This document shows positions 23,884 through 34,600 of a stretch of 64,000 nt of DNA, piece after piece. This DNA comes from Endomychus coccineus (Eukaryota; Arthropoda; Insecta; Coleoptera; Endomychidae), in NCBI GenBank assembly GCA_958510875.1, contig OY294068.1, positions 178,591,411-178,655,410 on the forward strand, given 5' to 3'. The notes beneath the pieces are model-generated. The model was not told the DNA's origin. It made no database searches and worked only from the letters and a program-made list of their open reading frames with translations. Made by a program: the position numbers and the translations under genes. Position 1 is the first letter of the stretch; every line of letters starts with the position of its first letter.

Positions 23884-24453
23884 TATGTACGAATGCGTAT
23901 TAACTTGGTTGCGTTTGTTGGCTGATAGAATATGCGTAGTATAGTAACTGAATATATCCATTGTTCACTGCTCATCTTTATGTATCATGGGTAGAATTAC
24001 TGGAAAAGACATATAGCTTTAACGAAACATGTTGCATGCGAAACTATCCGTATGAGGTTAAAGTTAGACTGTTTCTTTGGAAAGGAGCCGGTGTTTTGTT
24101 ATCAGAGTTCCAACACGCACGCATTACAAGCCCGTATTTCCCTATCATATCGCAAGGGACGCGTTCTCTACGCTGAAACATTGCTCATACCAGATTTCTA
24201 ACTTCAGCGTGTAATTTCACTTCGGTCTGCAGCAAGCCCAGTACGCCACTATCTAGATTATAAAAATTGTCCCTCAGGAAAGGTTGGTCTTGTGTACAAG
24301 AAGACTAAAATTTAGCGAACTAGCAGTATGCTCCCTGTTGGGAGAGATTAATATTTACATTCAAGTACTGTATGCAGAGGAGTTATAGGAGTTCAGGTGA
24401 GAACGTATCGAGTGTTCACCAGTAAATTATTCTGAAGAATAAACTGGAAATTT
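23884..24453. other. Unassigned intergenic DNA
   Basis: No recognised gene. A 71-codon frame at 23,961-24,176 shows no motif. Confidence 0.45.
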
Positions 24454-24630
24454 CTCCTCACTGACGTACGACATAGAGTTGCTGCAGCTTTACAAATGAT
24501 GAGTGTATCAACAGTCAATAAAATTGAAGTGAAACGGAACAGATGTGGAGCACTTGCCAGTCCAAGAAAAAAATGACAACGGGCTAGAGTGGATCTAAAT
24601 TTAGAAGATTTTGGATCACGTATAAAATGA
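24454..24630 (+). pseudogene. Helix-turn-helix fragment, probably of a transposase
   Basis: A 59-codon stretch with one stop reads RHRVAAALQMMSVSTVNKIE, then RNRCGALASPRKK, stop, and RARVDLNLEDFGSRIK. The SVSTVxKIxxE helix followed by SPxKK and a D/F-rich segment resembles the N-terminal HTH of DDE transposons common in insects. Only the fragment remains. The identity is from memory of the pattern. Confidence 0.35.
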
Positions 24631-25499
24631 TAGTGTTGTGATGTGGATATTAAATTCCTTCAGAAATAACACTTTCTTAGGTAAAATTCATAGTAGGTGA
24701 TTAGTGAAAATATGTTGATGTTTGTGGTGTTTTCATCCAAAGTGAATGTCGTAGCAGTTTGATAAAGTGAATAATTTCAGGTTATTGGTTAATGTGCAAT
24801 ATTCAGAGCAACCAGAGTATGTAAAGAAGTGGAGTGAAATTCATTTTGTTGATATGTTTGTGTTATAAGCCTGAGGGCATGGGTATGAAAAAATATGAAT
24901 CTCTTCTTATTTTAAGAAAAGTTTCAATCAAATACATTGGAAACACTGTATTACATGCTAATATGACGTCATTTTGTTCCTTATCATATATTTCAAAGCC
25001 TTACAGAAGGCAACCATTGAAGGCAGACAGAAGGAATACTCCAATATTCGATAAATATCAAAATAATTTCAGTTTGTTTCATTTTGAGCAGTCTCAAATA
25101 CTGTTATTATATTGTTCCATGAAGTGATGGTAAACACGAGAAAGATAATAATACGTTGATGCTAGATTATCAAAAGTATTTAGAACTGTTGAATGTGCAT
25201 GCGGCATACTTCAACTGAGTGGAGGGTTTCGGGAAGAGCAATAAAACATTTCAAGCTGTAGCTGATGATATTGTTGAGTATCAGTTTGATACCTAATAGT
25301 ACCATGGACAGAGAAGGCATTGAACATATCACCTTCAAGAAAACCAAAAATGTAGCACTTAATAATATTGGAAGACTAAACCGGACGGCCTAAGATTTTA
25401 TTATGATTTAAAAGGTATTAATGAACTATGGAAGAGTTCACACTGTGGATATATTGTAACACTATTGATCAGGAATAATCACCCTCATCCACTAAAAAT
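24631..25499. other. Unassigned intergenic DNA
   Basis: A 97-codon frame at 24,834-25,127 is not recognisable. Nothing else was found. Confidence 0.45.
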
Positions 25500-25900
25500 A
25501 GTATTAAAGTACTGAGGACCTTTCGGCAACGAAGTAGTCATCATCAGAATAAACTGAATTATGAATCAAATTGTGTCTGTTTAAATACTGTTTGGGGATA
25601 ATAATGTGAACAATAGGTTACCCTCAGATAAAGATAAATCGAGATTAAATAAACTGTTTTTTCGTTTATCCATTTCCATCCCTACTAAATTACCTAGATA
25701 TTTGTCTATACTGTGTTTTGAAAGTGATAAACTTTCTTGAAAAATGTTGTGACCTGTATCCAAAATATGTTCGGCTGCCGCTGATTTTCCATCATTATTT
25801 TTCTTTATATCGGAAAAAAGTGCTTCGTAACGTGTTAAAATGTTCCTTGTAGTTTGACCCATAATAACATTTTGAACACGACTCAGAATTGATTTTGAAA
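25500..25900 (-). pseudogene. Penelope-like element: GIY-YIG endonuclease end and terminal repeat
   Basis: On the minus strand: SCSKCYYG and VIMGQTTRNILTRYEALF (the GIY-YIG-like start, with a frameshift between), SDIKKNNDGKSAAAEHILDT (the AEH block typical of PLE endonucleases), then IFQESLSLSKHSIDKYLGNL and a C-terminal KNSLFNLD stretch with a stop at 25,581. Immediately 3' comes a hammerhead-like motif (25,513-25,555). This order, endonuclease then terminal repeat, fits a PLE. Everything upstream (the RT) is lost at about 25,890, where an RT piece begins on the opposite strand. Confidence 0.75.
25513..25555 (-). ncRNA. Hammerhead-ribozyme-like motif in PLE terminal repeat
   Basis: Minus strand, 5' to 3': TTATT, core CTGATGA (25,541-25,547), stem II region TGACTACTTCGTTGCC, core GAA (25,522-25,524), stem III AGGTCCT, cleavage-position base C (25,514), then AGTACTTT. 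The 5' TTATT can pair with AGTA for a short stem I. Core residues match the hammerhead consensus. Stem II is weak. PLEs are known to carry hammerheads with very short stem III. Activity is not shown. Confidence 0.55.
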
Positions 25901-26365
25901 CATCCCGGTGATATTCTCGTTTCATTTGATGTTGTTTCACTATTCACAAATACTTCAATCCCTGAGTCTATGAACATTCTAAAGAAATTGCTTTCAAATA
26001 ATAATATCCTCCATAGAAACAGCACAGAATACGTGATCCTGAGATCTTCATGTATGGAGCAAAATTATTTCACTTTTAAAATATTTCTATAAACAAACAA
26101 GCTGATGTGCACTCTCTCTCTCTCTTTTTTGGCCAATATTCTTCTAAACGAACTTGAAACCTCCTCAAAATCAAAACTGAATCAGTTTCCAAGAGTTTGG
26201 TAGTGATATGTTGACGATATTTCCGCGATTACAAGTGAAGATGTCGATTTACATGACTTTTTGAACACCCTTAATAGCCAATTGGATGCATAGAGATTCA
26301 CTGTCGAAATAGAAATAGATAATCAGCTTCCTATTCCTGATATTAATATTATAATACCTTGGCTG
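25889..26365 (+). pseudogene. Penelope-like element reverse transcriptase fragment
   Basis: Begins GDILVSFDVVSLFTNTSIPE (the SFDVVSLFTN block, with the first catalytic Asp), then CMEQNYFTF. After stops and frameshifts the next blocks are in fragments: FQEFG (for FPRVWYRYVDD, largely lost), then pieces matching LNSQLDA and EIDNQLPFLD. All are in PLE order. The piece starts abruptly at ~25,889, back to back with the endonuclease relic on the other strand. Confidence 0.75.
26108..26126. repeat. (CT)n microsatellite
   Basis: Seven perfect CT units at 26,112-26,125, inside the PLE RT relic where the YVDD-side blocks are broken. Confidence 0.9.
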
Positions 26366-26394
26366 GCTAAGGCTTCAGTTCAAGTCTCAAGCCT

Positions 26395-26460
26395 GCCCTG
26401 AAGATGCCACCTGTAATGGTTGGCGAAACGTCGCCAACAATACGAACTATTGTGACGTGG
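26395..26460 (+). ncRNA. Hammerhead-like motif behind PLE RT piece
   Basis: CTGAAGA (26,398-26,404) has the hammerhead core with A at the tolerant seventh position. GCCACC can pair with GGTTGGC for stem II, with one bulge. GAAAC (26,425-26,429) follows, then ACGTC pairing with GACGT and, inside it, ACAATA pairing with TATTGT. The base at the cleavage position is G, which hammerheads do not cut, so this copy should be inactive. Only the core and pairings are seen; the identity is inferred. Confidence 0.5.
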
Positions 26461-27860
26461 AATTCATCCGGAGCCAAGGTTTTTCCAAGATTAGCTATCC
26501 GTGGAAGTCTACTATTCAAGATTATTTACTGTTTGCAATATAAAAGTATCTGAAAATGAAATTGACACCGACTGATGGGAAATGGTTTAAAGTAAGTTTT
26601 GTAATCGAATACATTGAAATAAAATAGCTGGAAAATTATCATAGAAATAAAAATGATTTACAATAATATATTGGTATTAATTGAATTTGGTGAAAAGCGA
26701 AATCGTGACAGTATTTATGCCGCATTACAATCAAAATTCCCTATTTTTGTTTACGCTTAATCTCAAATAATTGCTACTCGTTCAATGAAAACTAAAATTC
26801 CTACTAACGTGAGATATTTGTTTGGATAGTTATTCATATTATAATCTATCAAGTAGAAATCTATTTTGATGACTTTTAGTTTTTTAGTCCATTAGGCGAA
26901 CCTGAGCTATTTGTCATTATTTTCACTGATTAGCTGTCGATTTCTATACCGACCAAACCTGATAGAAGCAAACAAAATAGACAGTTCAATTATCTCAGCT
27001 CTTATCGTTGCTCGGCTCCAAGCATGTCTCAACGCGTCGCTCCAGTATAAACACCTGCATACACAATAATGTAATCATTATCTCCTCTTTGCTAGTATCG
27101 CCACTCTTATCGTTCAACGCTGCTCCAACATAGACGCACCCTTAGTAGTATATAAACGTGAACAATCTATGCTCAATGTTATCAAGACGTTTCGAAACGA
27201 AATAGCCAATAAATTCAAGATTTAACACAACAGAAACATGAGCTGATTCAGAGATAAACACCCACGTACAAATATAAAGTCGTTCACCGAAAAACGGAAA
27301 CATCCTTCTTTTTATTCTATATTTCACGTCCCAGTGATCAATAAGAGTCATTCATGTCATTGTCGATTGTTGTCGTTTAAAAATAGCATATTTGAAGTAT
27401 TTGGTGGCTTGTTAGGGAAACGTTTCAGAACGTCTTACCACTCAATGCCAACGACAGACAAACAAAGACCCAAGTGAACTGAAGGAATATTCAAAGAGGA
27501 ACGAAATAAACATAAATAGATAAACTTTCATTCTCAATCACTATTTCGCGTATTTCAAATAGAGTAAATAATGTACAGTGATTGTCAAATTGTGAAGAAA
27601 AAAAAATATCGTTCAAAGGCAATGTATCAACAGTTGTTTCACCATGCTCTAATATTTAAAATAATTGAAAAGCTGGATACAATGAAAACTTGTGTTCATC
27701 ATTACCACTACAATAGAGGTGCACCTATAATGTTGCATATAGAATAGAATAAAATAGAATAGAATAGAACTTCATTTACAAACAACCAAGGGAGTTTTTG
27801 TTCAATAAATATTTTTTCAAATGTATTTCAAATTGCTACAATTCCTTCAGCTCTCTTATA
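26461..27860. other. Unassigned intergenic DNA
   Basis: No gene. A short (AGAAT)n run lies at 27,741-27,768. A weak duplicated block with TCTTATCGTT and AACGC...GCTCCA occurs at 26,999-27,030 and 27,105-27,140. Confidence 0.45.
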
Positions 27861-28748
27861 CGGGGTGTGGCAATTAGGTTCCGAAACTGATTTTTTTAAA
27901 TTATAACCAGCTTAGCGAGAAGAATGTAAAGGGCGTGGTTTCAATCTGTATTTATCCCTTGACCTTGGGTAAAATTTACAAGTAGCTACAATAAACAATC
28001 TTGTTGTAATCGTGAAATAACAAACGTGAAAAAATTACACTCGCCGAAAAAATGTTGAATATAGAAATTGACCAAAGAGTTAATATAAATTTTGTGTTAA
28101 AGTCCGCGACGGAAACCTATGAAAATTTGCAGACGGTTTATGGGGATCATTTCCTATCCCGTGTCAGAGTTTTTGAGTGGTACAAACGTTTTAAAAAGGG
28201 TAGGGAGAATGTTGAAGATGACGAGCGCCACGGTCGGCCTGTGACTTCAAAAAGTGAATTGAACGTTCGAAAAGTAACCGAGATTGTTCGAAAAGATCGT
28301 CGATTAAGTATAAGGGCCATTGCGAAGGCTCCGAGAAAAGATTCGCAAAAAGAGGCCCGAAATGTGGAAAGAGAACTCCTGGATTTTCCATCAAGACAAT
28401 GCGCCGGCTCACAACGCGTACTCTGTCAAGGATCATTTGGCCAAAAACCAGGTCACAGTCATGGAGCACCCACCATATTCGCCGGATTTAGCACCCTGCG
28501 ACTTCTACCTGTTCCCACAAATCAAATCCTGCTTGAAAGGGACCCGCCATGAGTCATTAGAAGACGTAAAAATAAATCGGCGCAGCTACTCAACAATCTG
28601 TCGGAAGATGACCTGCAGCACTGCTGCGCACAGTGCGGTGTAGGGATGCGGAAGGAGAGTATATTGAAGGAGAAAAATAGAAAAGTGTACAAAATTAAAA
28701 AATAAAGATGTTATAGCAATAGTCTCGGAACTTAATTGCCACACCTCT
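27861..28748 (+). mobile_element. mariner element, internally deleted
   Basis: An 888-bp element with ~29-bp inverted repeats: left CGGGGTGTGGCAATTAGG, right (inverted) AGAGGTGTGGCAATTAAG. TA flanks both ends (27,859-27,860 and 28,749-28,750). It holds both ends of a mariner transposase but lacks its middle, so it could move only with help in trans. Confidence 0.9.
28052..28680 (+). pseudogene. mariner transposase, middle deleted
   Basis: The N-terminal ~92 codons are intact: helix-turn-helix 1 with SATETYENLQTVYG and RVRVFEWYKRFKKG, the linker HGRPVTS and VRKVTEIVRKDRRLSIRAIA. A deletion removes the WxDE first-Asp region and joins to a shifted frame: RLREKIRKKRPEMWKENSW, then FHQDNAPAH (second Asp), PYSPDLAPCDFYLFP (third Asp). 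Counting between the second and third Asp gives 34 residues, the mariner DD34D spacing. The C-terminus is shifted again (LLNNLSEDDLQHC, EGEYIEG). Inactive. Confidence 0.9.
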
Positions 28749-28869
28749 TATACTGTGGAAACACTTTTGATATAAGGTTGTGTGCTGATCAGGAATGAAA
28801 TTAGACTTATTGCGTGTATCATAATCATGAGCTAAACAGTTCTTAGAAGATAATGTTTGATTATTATGA

Positions 28870-29270
28870 ATAAAACAAACTATCCAGCTTGTTTGTTGTG
28901 ACCTGAGCAAAGCTTTTGATAGAGTGGACCATCAGATCTTGTTGGGGAAACTTCGATACGGTGTCAGAGGAGTAACAGCAAATCATATCTCGACGGAAAA
29001 AAACAGATCGTGTACTATAATAATGAAGCCTCACGGGTTTTGGAACTAAACTGTGGCGTTTCTCAAGGATGCATACTGAGACCAGTTCTGTTTTTGTTGT
29101 ACCTGAACGATTTGCCAAACAACATAGATGCAGATGGGGTTAGCATATTTGTCGATGACACAAGCCTCGTAAACAGATATAAGATTGATATGACCAAGAG
29201 CCTGTCATAAGCAAATGAATGATATCAAGCTAACAAACTGCAAATGAATACGTCGAAAACCCGAAACTAA
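28870..29270 (+). pseudogene. CR1/jockey-type reverse transcriptase fragment
   Basis: CDLSKAFDRVDHQILLGKL (block 3), a frameshift at ~29,000, then YYNNEASRVLELNCGVSQGC (end of block 3a into block 4), FLLYLNDLPNN, VSIFVDDTSLV (FVDD catalytic box, both Asp kept) and WYQANKLQMN-like text. Truncated 5' and 3'. It differs from the 12.3-kb family in the block 5 box. Confidence 0.75.
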
Positions 29271-29274
29271 TCAA

Positions 29275-29505
29275 ATGTTTGGTGCTCCCAAACATACGTT
29301 GAAGCTCTTGGGTTATATCCATAAGAGAGATATTCGTCTGATTGATGATGTCACACTCACCAATTCAGGTCTTCCTCCTATGCCTATAACCTCCGAACCT
29401 TCATTAAAAATTCGAATGCCTATCTCCTCTCTCAGCATTGCATCGCTGGCTCACACGATGTTCGTCGAACACGATAGGTTCTTCTCTCGTATGGTCAAAA
29501 TATAG
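29275..29505 (+). pseudogene. 3' end of the 12.3-kb CR1/jockey-like family
   Basis: A 76-codon frame: KHTLKLLGYIHKRDIRLIDD, then VTLTNSGLPPMPITSEP and SIASLAHTMFVEHDRFF. It matches the 13.09-13.50 kb relic (HTLKLLDSIQKTAISLNDD) but lacks ~250 bp in the middle. It is fused directly to a different RT fragment. Confidence 0.7.
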
Positions 29506-32500
29506 CAACAAACTGCAGAAAGTGGAAGTGAAGAAATAATTTTTTTTTGAAACAGGACATTAGTAGCTCATGTGATTCCACAAAACGTTCTACTCTTGCC
29601 TTCTAAGTTTTATAGTTACCGAGATCCCTATACACCAAGCTTGAAATTGGGACACCCTATACGTTATGAGGCAAGCAACACCGAAAATTTAATATAACAG
29701 AAAGTATCAGAATTTGTAAGTGAAAGTTCCAAAATGTTTCATTGTTATTTCAATTGTCATTTCAATACATTCTACCCAAGTTGAGTATTTTTTCCAGAAA
29801 TCATGTGTGACATTCATACAGATTGCTATGAATGACAATCTCCCAGTGTTCGAGTTCGTTTCGTTCGGTTCTTATTGAGCTTTTCCTGTATATTCATTCT
29901 GCGCTTGGGGTGTAGATTTAAAACTCAAAAGAGTGCACTCAAGCGTAAGATATCCCTTATGGATATTAGATATGAAACGAAAATGGAAGACAAATTATTG
30001 TTGGTAAGAGCACATATACTAAATTTCTCCAAACATTCATCAAATAAATACGCTTACCTAACGTTTATTTGAGCTGCCAGCAAATTGCTGCGGATTTTGT
30101 TACGGTCCCGCATTAATCAAAGGAAATGTTGATGTAAGAAACATTTGTGTAGATATATTTCCAGTTCCTCTGCACCTTCTTACCTCATTCCATAAGACAG
30201 GAGAATGTCGTTGCAGCAATACATTTCAGAGCAGTGTGTCTTATTCTATTGAATATGTTCTATGACTAAAAATTTCAGCATTTTGTGATAAGGGTTATGT
30301 ATAGGTTATTTCCAATATTGAAAAAACTAAATCTTATTCAGAAAATCAAAGTTTCATGTAAAATTAAAATATCTCAAAGCAAAGTAACAAGAACCCAATG
30401 GGTTGGCCACATGTTGTCTGTTTCTCATGAACACATTTTATCTTGATGGTATGATACCATAGCTGATGGGGTCGAAAGGGTTGCAATAGGTTCACAAAAG
30501 ATTGGTTGTAAAGGAAATCATAAACCTGTCAATAACAATAACCAATATAGGAGGAGAAACTAATGGTTGGCTACATGATAAATCTTAATGTGACCCATCT
30601 GGAGATCATCAAAATTGTACTCAAATATAGTCTTGATTATAGTTGAAATAATGTGTATATTCAAATCAGTTAGTAATATTCAGAAAAGGACAGAGAAGTT
30701 CAGAAATTCCCACCAGAAACATTCTGAATGGGAGGTCTCAAGAAAGAGGAGAAGAATTATAAGTTATCTTACTGCTTATTGGTTTAACCATTCTATCAAA
30801 TTTACTAGCAATATTATTGGTACAAAATTAAAATCAGGATCACTATAAGTGAAATCATTGTTTAAACAATTCGGGGAGGGGATTCTTCCTTAATTGCAGT
30901 AAAAGGACGCATTATAAATATCAACAAAATGCGGAAAAGCCTTCTGTTATATCTTCTAACTTGAATTAATCTCTTGGAAAATCACGTGACACTTTGTCAT
31001 TTTTAATTGAATTAATTTTAATAGAATATTCAGAGTGTTTTTGGTAAGAGGGTGTTCTCGCTAAAATCAGAGTTTCAGTTTTTATTGAAATAAGCTTTAT
31101 TTAAGTTAATTACACATTCAATCAGTTCATAGCTTTTGGATTCCCTAGGTTCATCCTGGTTGGGATATCATTTTAATAAATTTAGTTCCATTTTTTCAGT
31201 TCAGTTAATTCAGATTCTCTAGGGAATTTTATTTAACTTGAGGTTTCATTATTAGATTATTCTTATTAATAATCTTATAATATTAGCAATAAAGTTGATT
31301 ATAATATTCTTTTTATTATCTTCAATTATCATATAGATATATTCTATTTTATTATCATCATTATCTCTTGATTGTTGTATATTAAATAATTTATTGTTCT
31401 TGAGTACGAGTTTCTCTGATTAAAACTAGCGTTTATCCCTCCATTTACCTCCCAGTGCTTAAATTCATAAGTATCTAGTGAAATAAAAAGGGTACGTTTC
31501 AAATATATTTTTCACGATTGTTCTGGCTAATGAATGATTGAGATCAAACTCCAACGTGTCATGGTTCTCCAAATTAAATGACCACATTGCAGATGGATAA
31601 ATATAAGTGAATAGGAATAATGTAAATTCCTTCAGTGAAGTTTTATAGAGTTTAATCGAGGGAGTACCATGGTACGATTTACTACGAATAAATTCAGTAC
31701 AATTGAATATTAATTAAAATAAAAAATATTGTCCAAATATAATATTTATTATGGGACGCTGCTCAATACAGTTCGGTATCGAAATGAAAGAAAGCTGCGA
31801 TAGTTTTCGGACACTACTGCGACTCCGAAAATTCCCGACAGCCAGAATTTGTTGCATATTATGGAGGAAAATTAACGAATTTCTAGAAGATGATGTAGAT
31901 ATCCGGTCTTCGGGTATCCCAAGTATTGCAGGAATGTTTTTGCATGTCGTAATCATCATGAGCGACCTTTATAGCTCCACTCGAACAGTTGACCCCGGGG
32001 ATGATCCAAGGGGACCCAAAGAAATTTCTTGGGCATCATATTCGTGATCAGCGACCCCAAAAACGACCCCAGAAACCAATTCGAGTCCGTTTCTATCATT
32101 CACCTCGAAAAGTGCACTCAAGAAAAATGCATTGCTTGGCTGTAGAAATGCAATAAGTTTTTTCCGCAAGAAACAAGTGCGACATAAAATTTTCCCTTCC
32201 GAATCTAATGCAAAAAATCACATCTCAATTCATTCAACTGGCCAGTAATGGAAGGTGGAATGCTTTATTTTCTCGTCTCGTTCTAGGCAAGTTTGTGAAA
32301 TATTTTTATCGTTTGATGAACAAAAGAATTCAAGGCAACGTCAATTTACAACACGAAGATTGTGACAACAGTTAGAAAACACTCAACAATCTCAAGTTTG
32401 TAGGATATATTTCCAAGCGTGCAATTTCCTGAAAAAAACAAGAGTTGAGAATTGTGCCCCACTTACATCAAACTCGGCTCTTGGGGTGAACAAAGTTATA

Positions 32501-33129
32501 CGTAACAATACAGCTTTTGTTCGCAGTAATTAAGGAACATATAAAATATATTGTACACAAGATTAATTAATCTATTTCTAGTCATGTGATATGTAGTTTC
32601 GTTAACAATATCAAGTGCTTCCCAGACCCTTCCCGAACAATAAGTTAGCTGCCCTGCATAGTAATTAAATACTAGTAACAGACAGCCAATCTGGAGTATG
32701 GAACAACTCGCATTAATTCAACAGAACTAGACGGCTTGTGCCTTTACGCGATTCAAATGACCACAATTATTTAACGCTCAAAAGGAAAATAACACAAATT
32801 CAATTACAAACGCTTAATTACTCCATACAATCTATATTTGATTCAGCTTGAGACAAATTTCATTATTCCTTCAGGTATAATATTGCCTTTATTTTTGATA
32901 TTCTATATGTATACAATATACTGGGATAGATGGAAGTAGAGTCACTCTATTCATAGAGTTACTGTAGATGAATGAAAGAGTCGCTGGTTACTTGACTCCA
33001 TCTAAAAATCTAGGTGGATTCGGTTCATATTGAAATCCGTTTTCGCCTAGCCTCAAATCTATCAATCATCATCTGTGCGTCATAAAATTCCTCTATTGCA
33101 TGTTTTTTACAAGATAACTACACGAGAGG
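29506..33129. other. Long unassigned intergenic stretch
   Basis: 3.6 kb without a recognisable gene. 30,900-31,450 is very AT-rich. 31,750-32,050 is richer in GC with overlapping 80-98-codon frames on both strands that match nothing I know. 30,400-30,420 reads TQWVGHML, reminiscent of RWxGHV after retroelement RTs, but is too short to call. Confidence 0.4.
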
Positions 33130-33295
33130 GAAACCTATAATATCCAGAGAACATCGTATGAGCCAGCAGTGAAATTTTGTGAGAGGAGGTAAGTATTCGA
33201 ACTTTGCTTGAAATGTTGGAGGTTAGAGGCATAGGAAGACCTCACTAGGTAAAGAGTGTGGGGATCAGCTCTTAACGATTGGGGACAGTTTGCCA
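33130..33295 (-). pseudogene. 3' end fragment of the 12.3-kb CR1/jockey-like family
   Basis: On the minus strand: HTLYLVRSSYASNLQHFKQS, then LSQNFTAGSYDVLWIL. The DNA aligns with 13,375-13,520 and 29,380-29,500 (shared ACCTAGTGARGTCTT and GCTGGCTCAYACGATRTTC). Confidence 0.65.
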
Positions 33296-33719
33296 TAAGC
33301 TGATCGGTGGTCTTTTGGGGCATACTAATTGAAACACGCACGCTACAAAAAGGGTTTGTATTTACTGATCTTAGAGCTCGACGTCATTATTACTTAAAAT
33401 CGTACTCCACACAATTACACTAATTATAACTATTGATCATGATAAATATAAGCATCACGAACAATCATACTGATAATCATATTGTCTTAATAATCGTAAC
33501 ACTAAACATATTCTTTGTGTATTCCTCATGCAATTACAAACATATGGATTGAGAAACTTTAGGTAATCTCGTATAAGGATGGAAAAAACTTTTACTATAA
33601 TTCAATGAAGATTTTGCTGCCGCTCATCATATTATGCTTATGATGTTCAAAATAGCCTCCAATATACCTGGCGTATGTGACACTCTGGTGTTCTACAACA
33701 CATGAAGAACATTTCCACA
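33296..33719. other. Unassigned intergenic DNA
   Basis: AT-rich, nothing recognised. Confidence 0.5.
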
Positions 33720-34140
33720 ATTGGATCCGGAACTCATCGAAAATGCCTACTCAGGGGTTCTTGTGGTTGCTGGGCACCTTGACTGAATGAGTCAGAATGA
33801 ACAGACCTCAGCTAGTGTGTGGACCTGTACACTTCGGCGTGAAATGGAATGAAATAGCCGATGATAAGCCAATAGTGTTGCCTCTAATATACAACAAATG
33901 GGATCTTATCTAGCACCGGGCGCCGCACTCTGGATAAACGGATTAACATGGTGCTCCAGGTGTGAGACAGGCAAAATGATCGAAAACCCTCCTACATATG
34001 GTCAAAGAGGCATAAAACTGGTGACAGAACTTCTCCCCGACCGCTGTCTCCTGAACAGATATTTACTAGTCTTATTGGTGACCCAGTTTGTGATAGATGC
34101 TGAGAAGCGAATGAAGATGCATCTCACATCCTAGTTACTA
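33720..34140 (+). pseudogene. I-like retrotransposon 3' fragment
   Basis: LVVAGHLD (for WVPGHxG of RNase H), GVKWNEIADDKPI (for GNExADxLA), then TGKMIENPPT, LLPDRCLLNRYLLVLLVTQ (for LLTGHCxLNRHLxxLGVxxDPxC) and AEKRMKMHLTS (for CGEAxEDASHIL). The order is that of RNase H plus C-terminal Cys-rich region. The sequence differs from the (GAT)n family, so this is another I-like family. Confidence 0.65.
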
Positions 34141-34600
34141 GTCCAGTAACATGTTTCATCTGAGGGAGCTACTGTGTGGCGAAATATTAAGAAATGTTTT
34201 CTTTTTTTTTATATTGGAAGTTTATTTTGGAATTTTTCTACAGTTTATTGTCTCGCTTATTGTTCATTCGAAATTCAGTATTCACCAAGCCGATTTTTTT
34301 TTCAAACGTCTCGGGCCTGCTGGACACATTCATGTTCCAAGAAGCGTACAATGAGCCCAATCAACAGGTCTAAGTGGACTGTACTTGCATGTCCCGTTCA
34401 GATTGAATGACTGATTCATCAAGCCAAGTATATTTAGTTTCCCTAACTGTGGATAGGTATACCTATAAATTCACTCCAATAATGATCAGTCCCTCATAAA
34501 TGTTCATGAGGATAGATTTAATTTTTCAAACTCTATCATTATACTTCAAACGTAGTTGAACAGAGTATTTGTGCTTTATTTCTTTAAGATATTGCCACTA
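34141..34600. other. Probable 3' UTR remnant, then unassigned DNA
   Basis: 34,290-34,400 reads like the 3' UTR of the preceding relic (GGCCTGCTGGACACATT) but has no tail. The rest is AT-rich. Confidence 0.35.

Noticed and set aside
31714..32047. Overlapping 81- and 98-codon frames on opposite strands
   Set aside because: Both are GC-richer and open, but mirror-open frames without motifs are expected by chance and I recognise neither.
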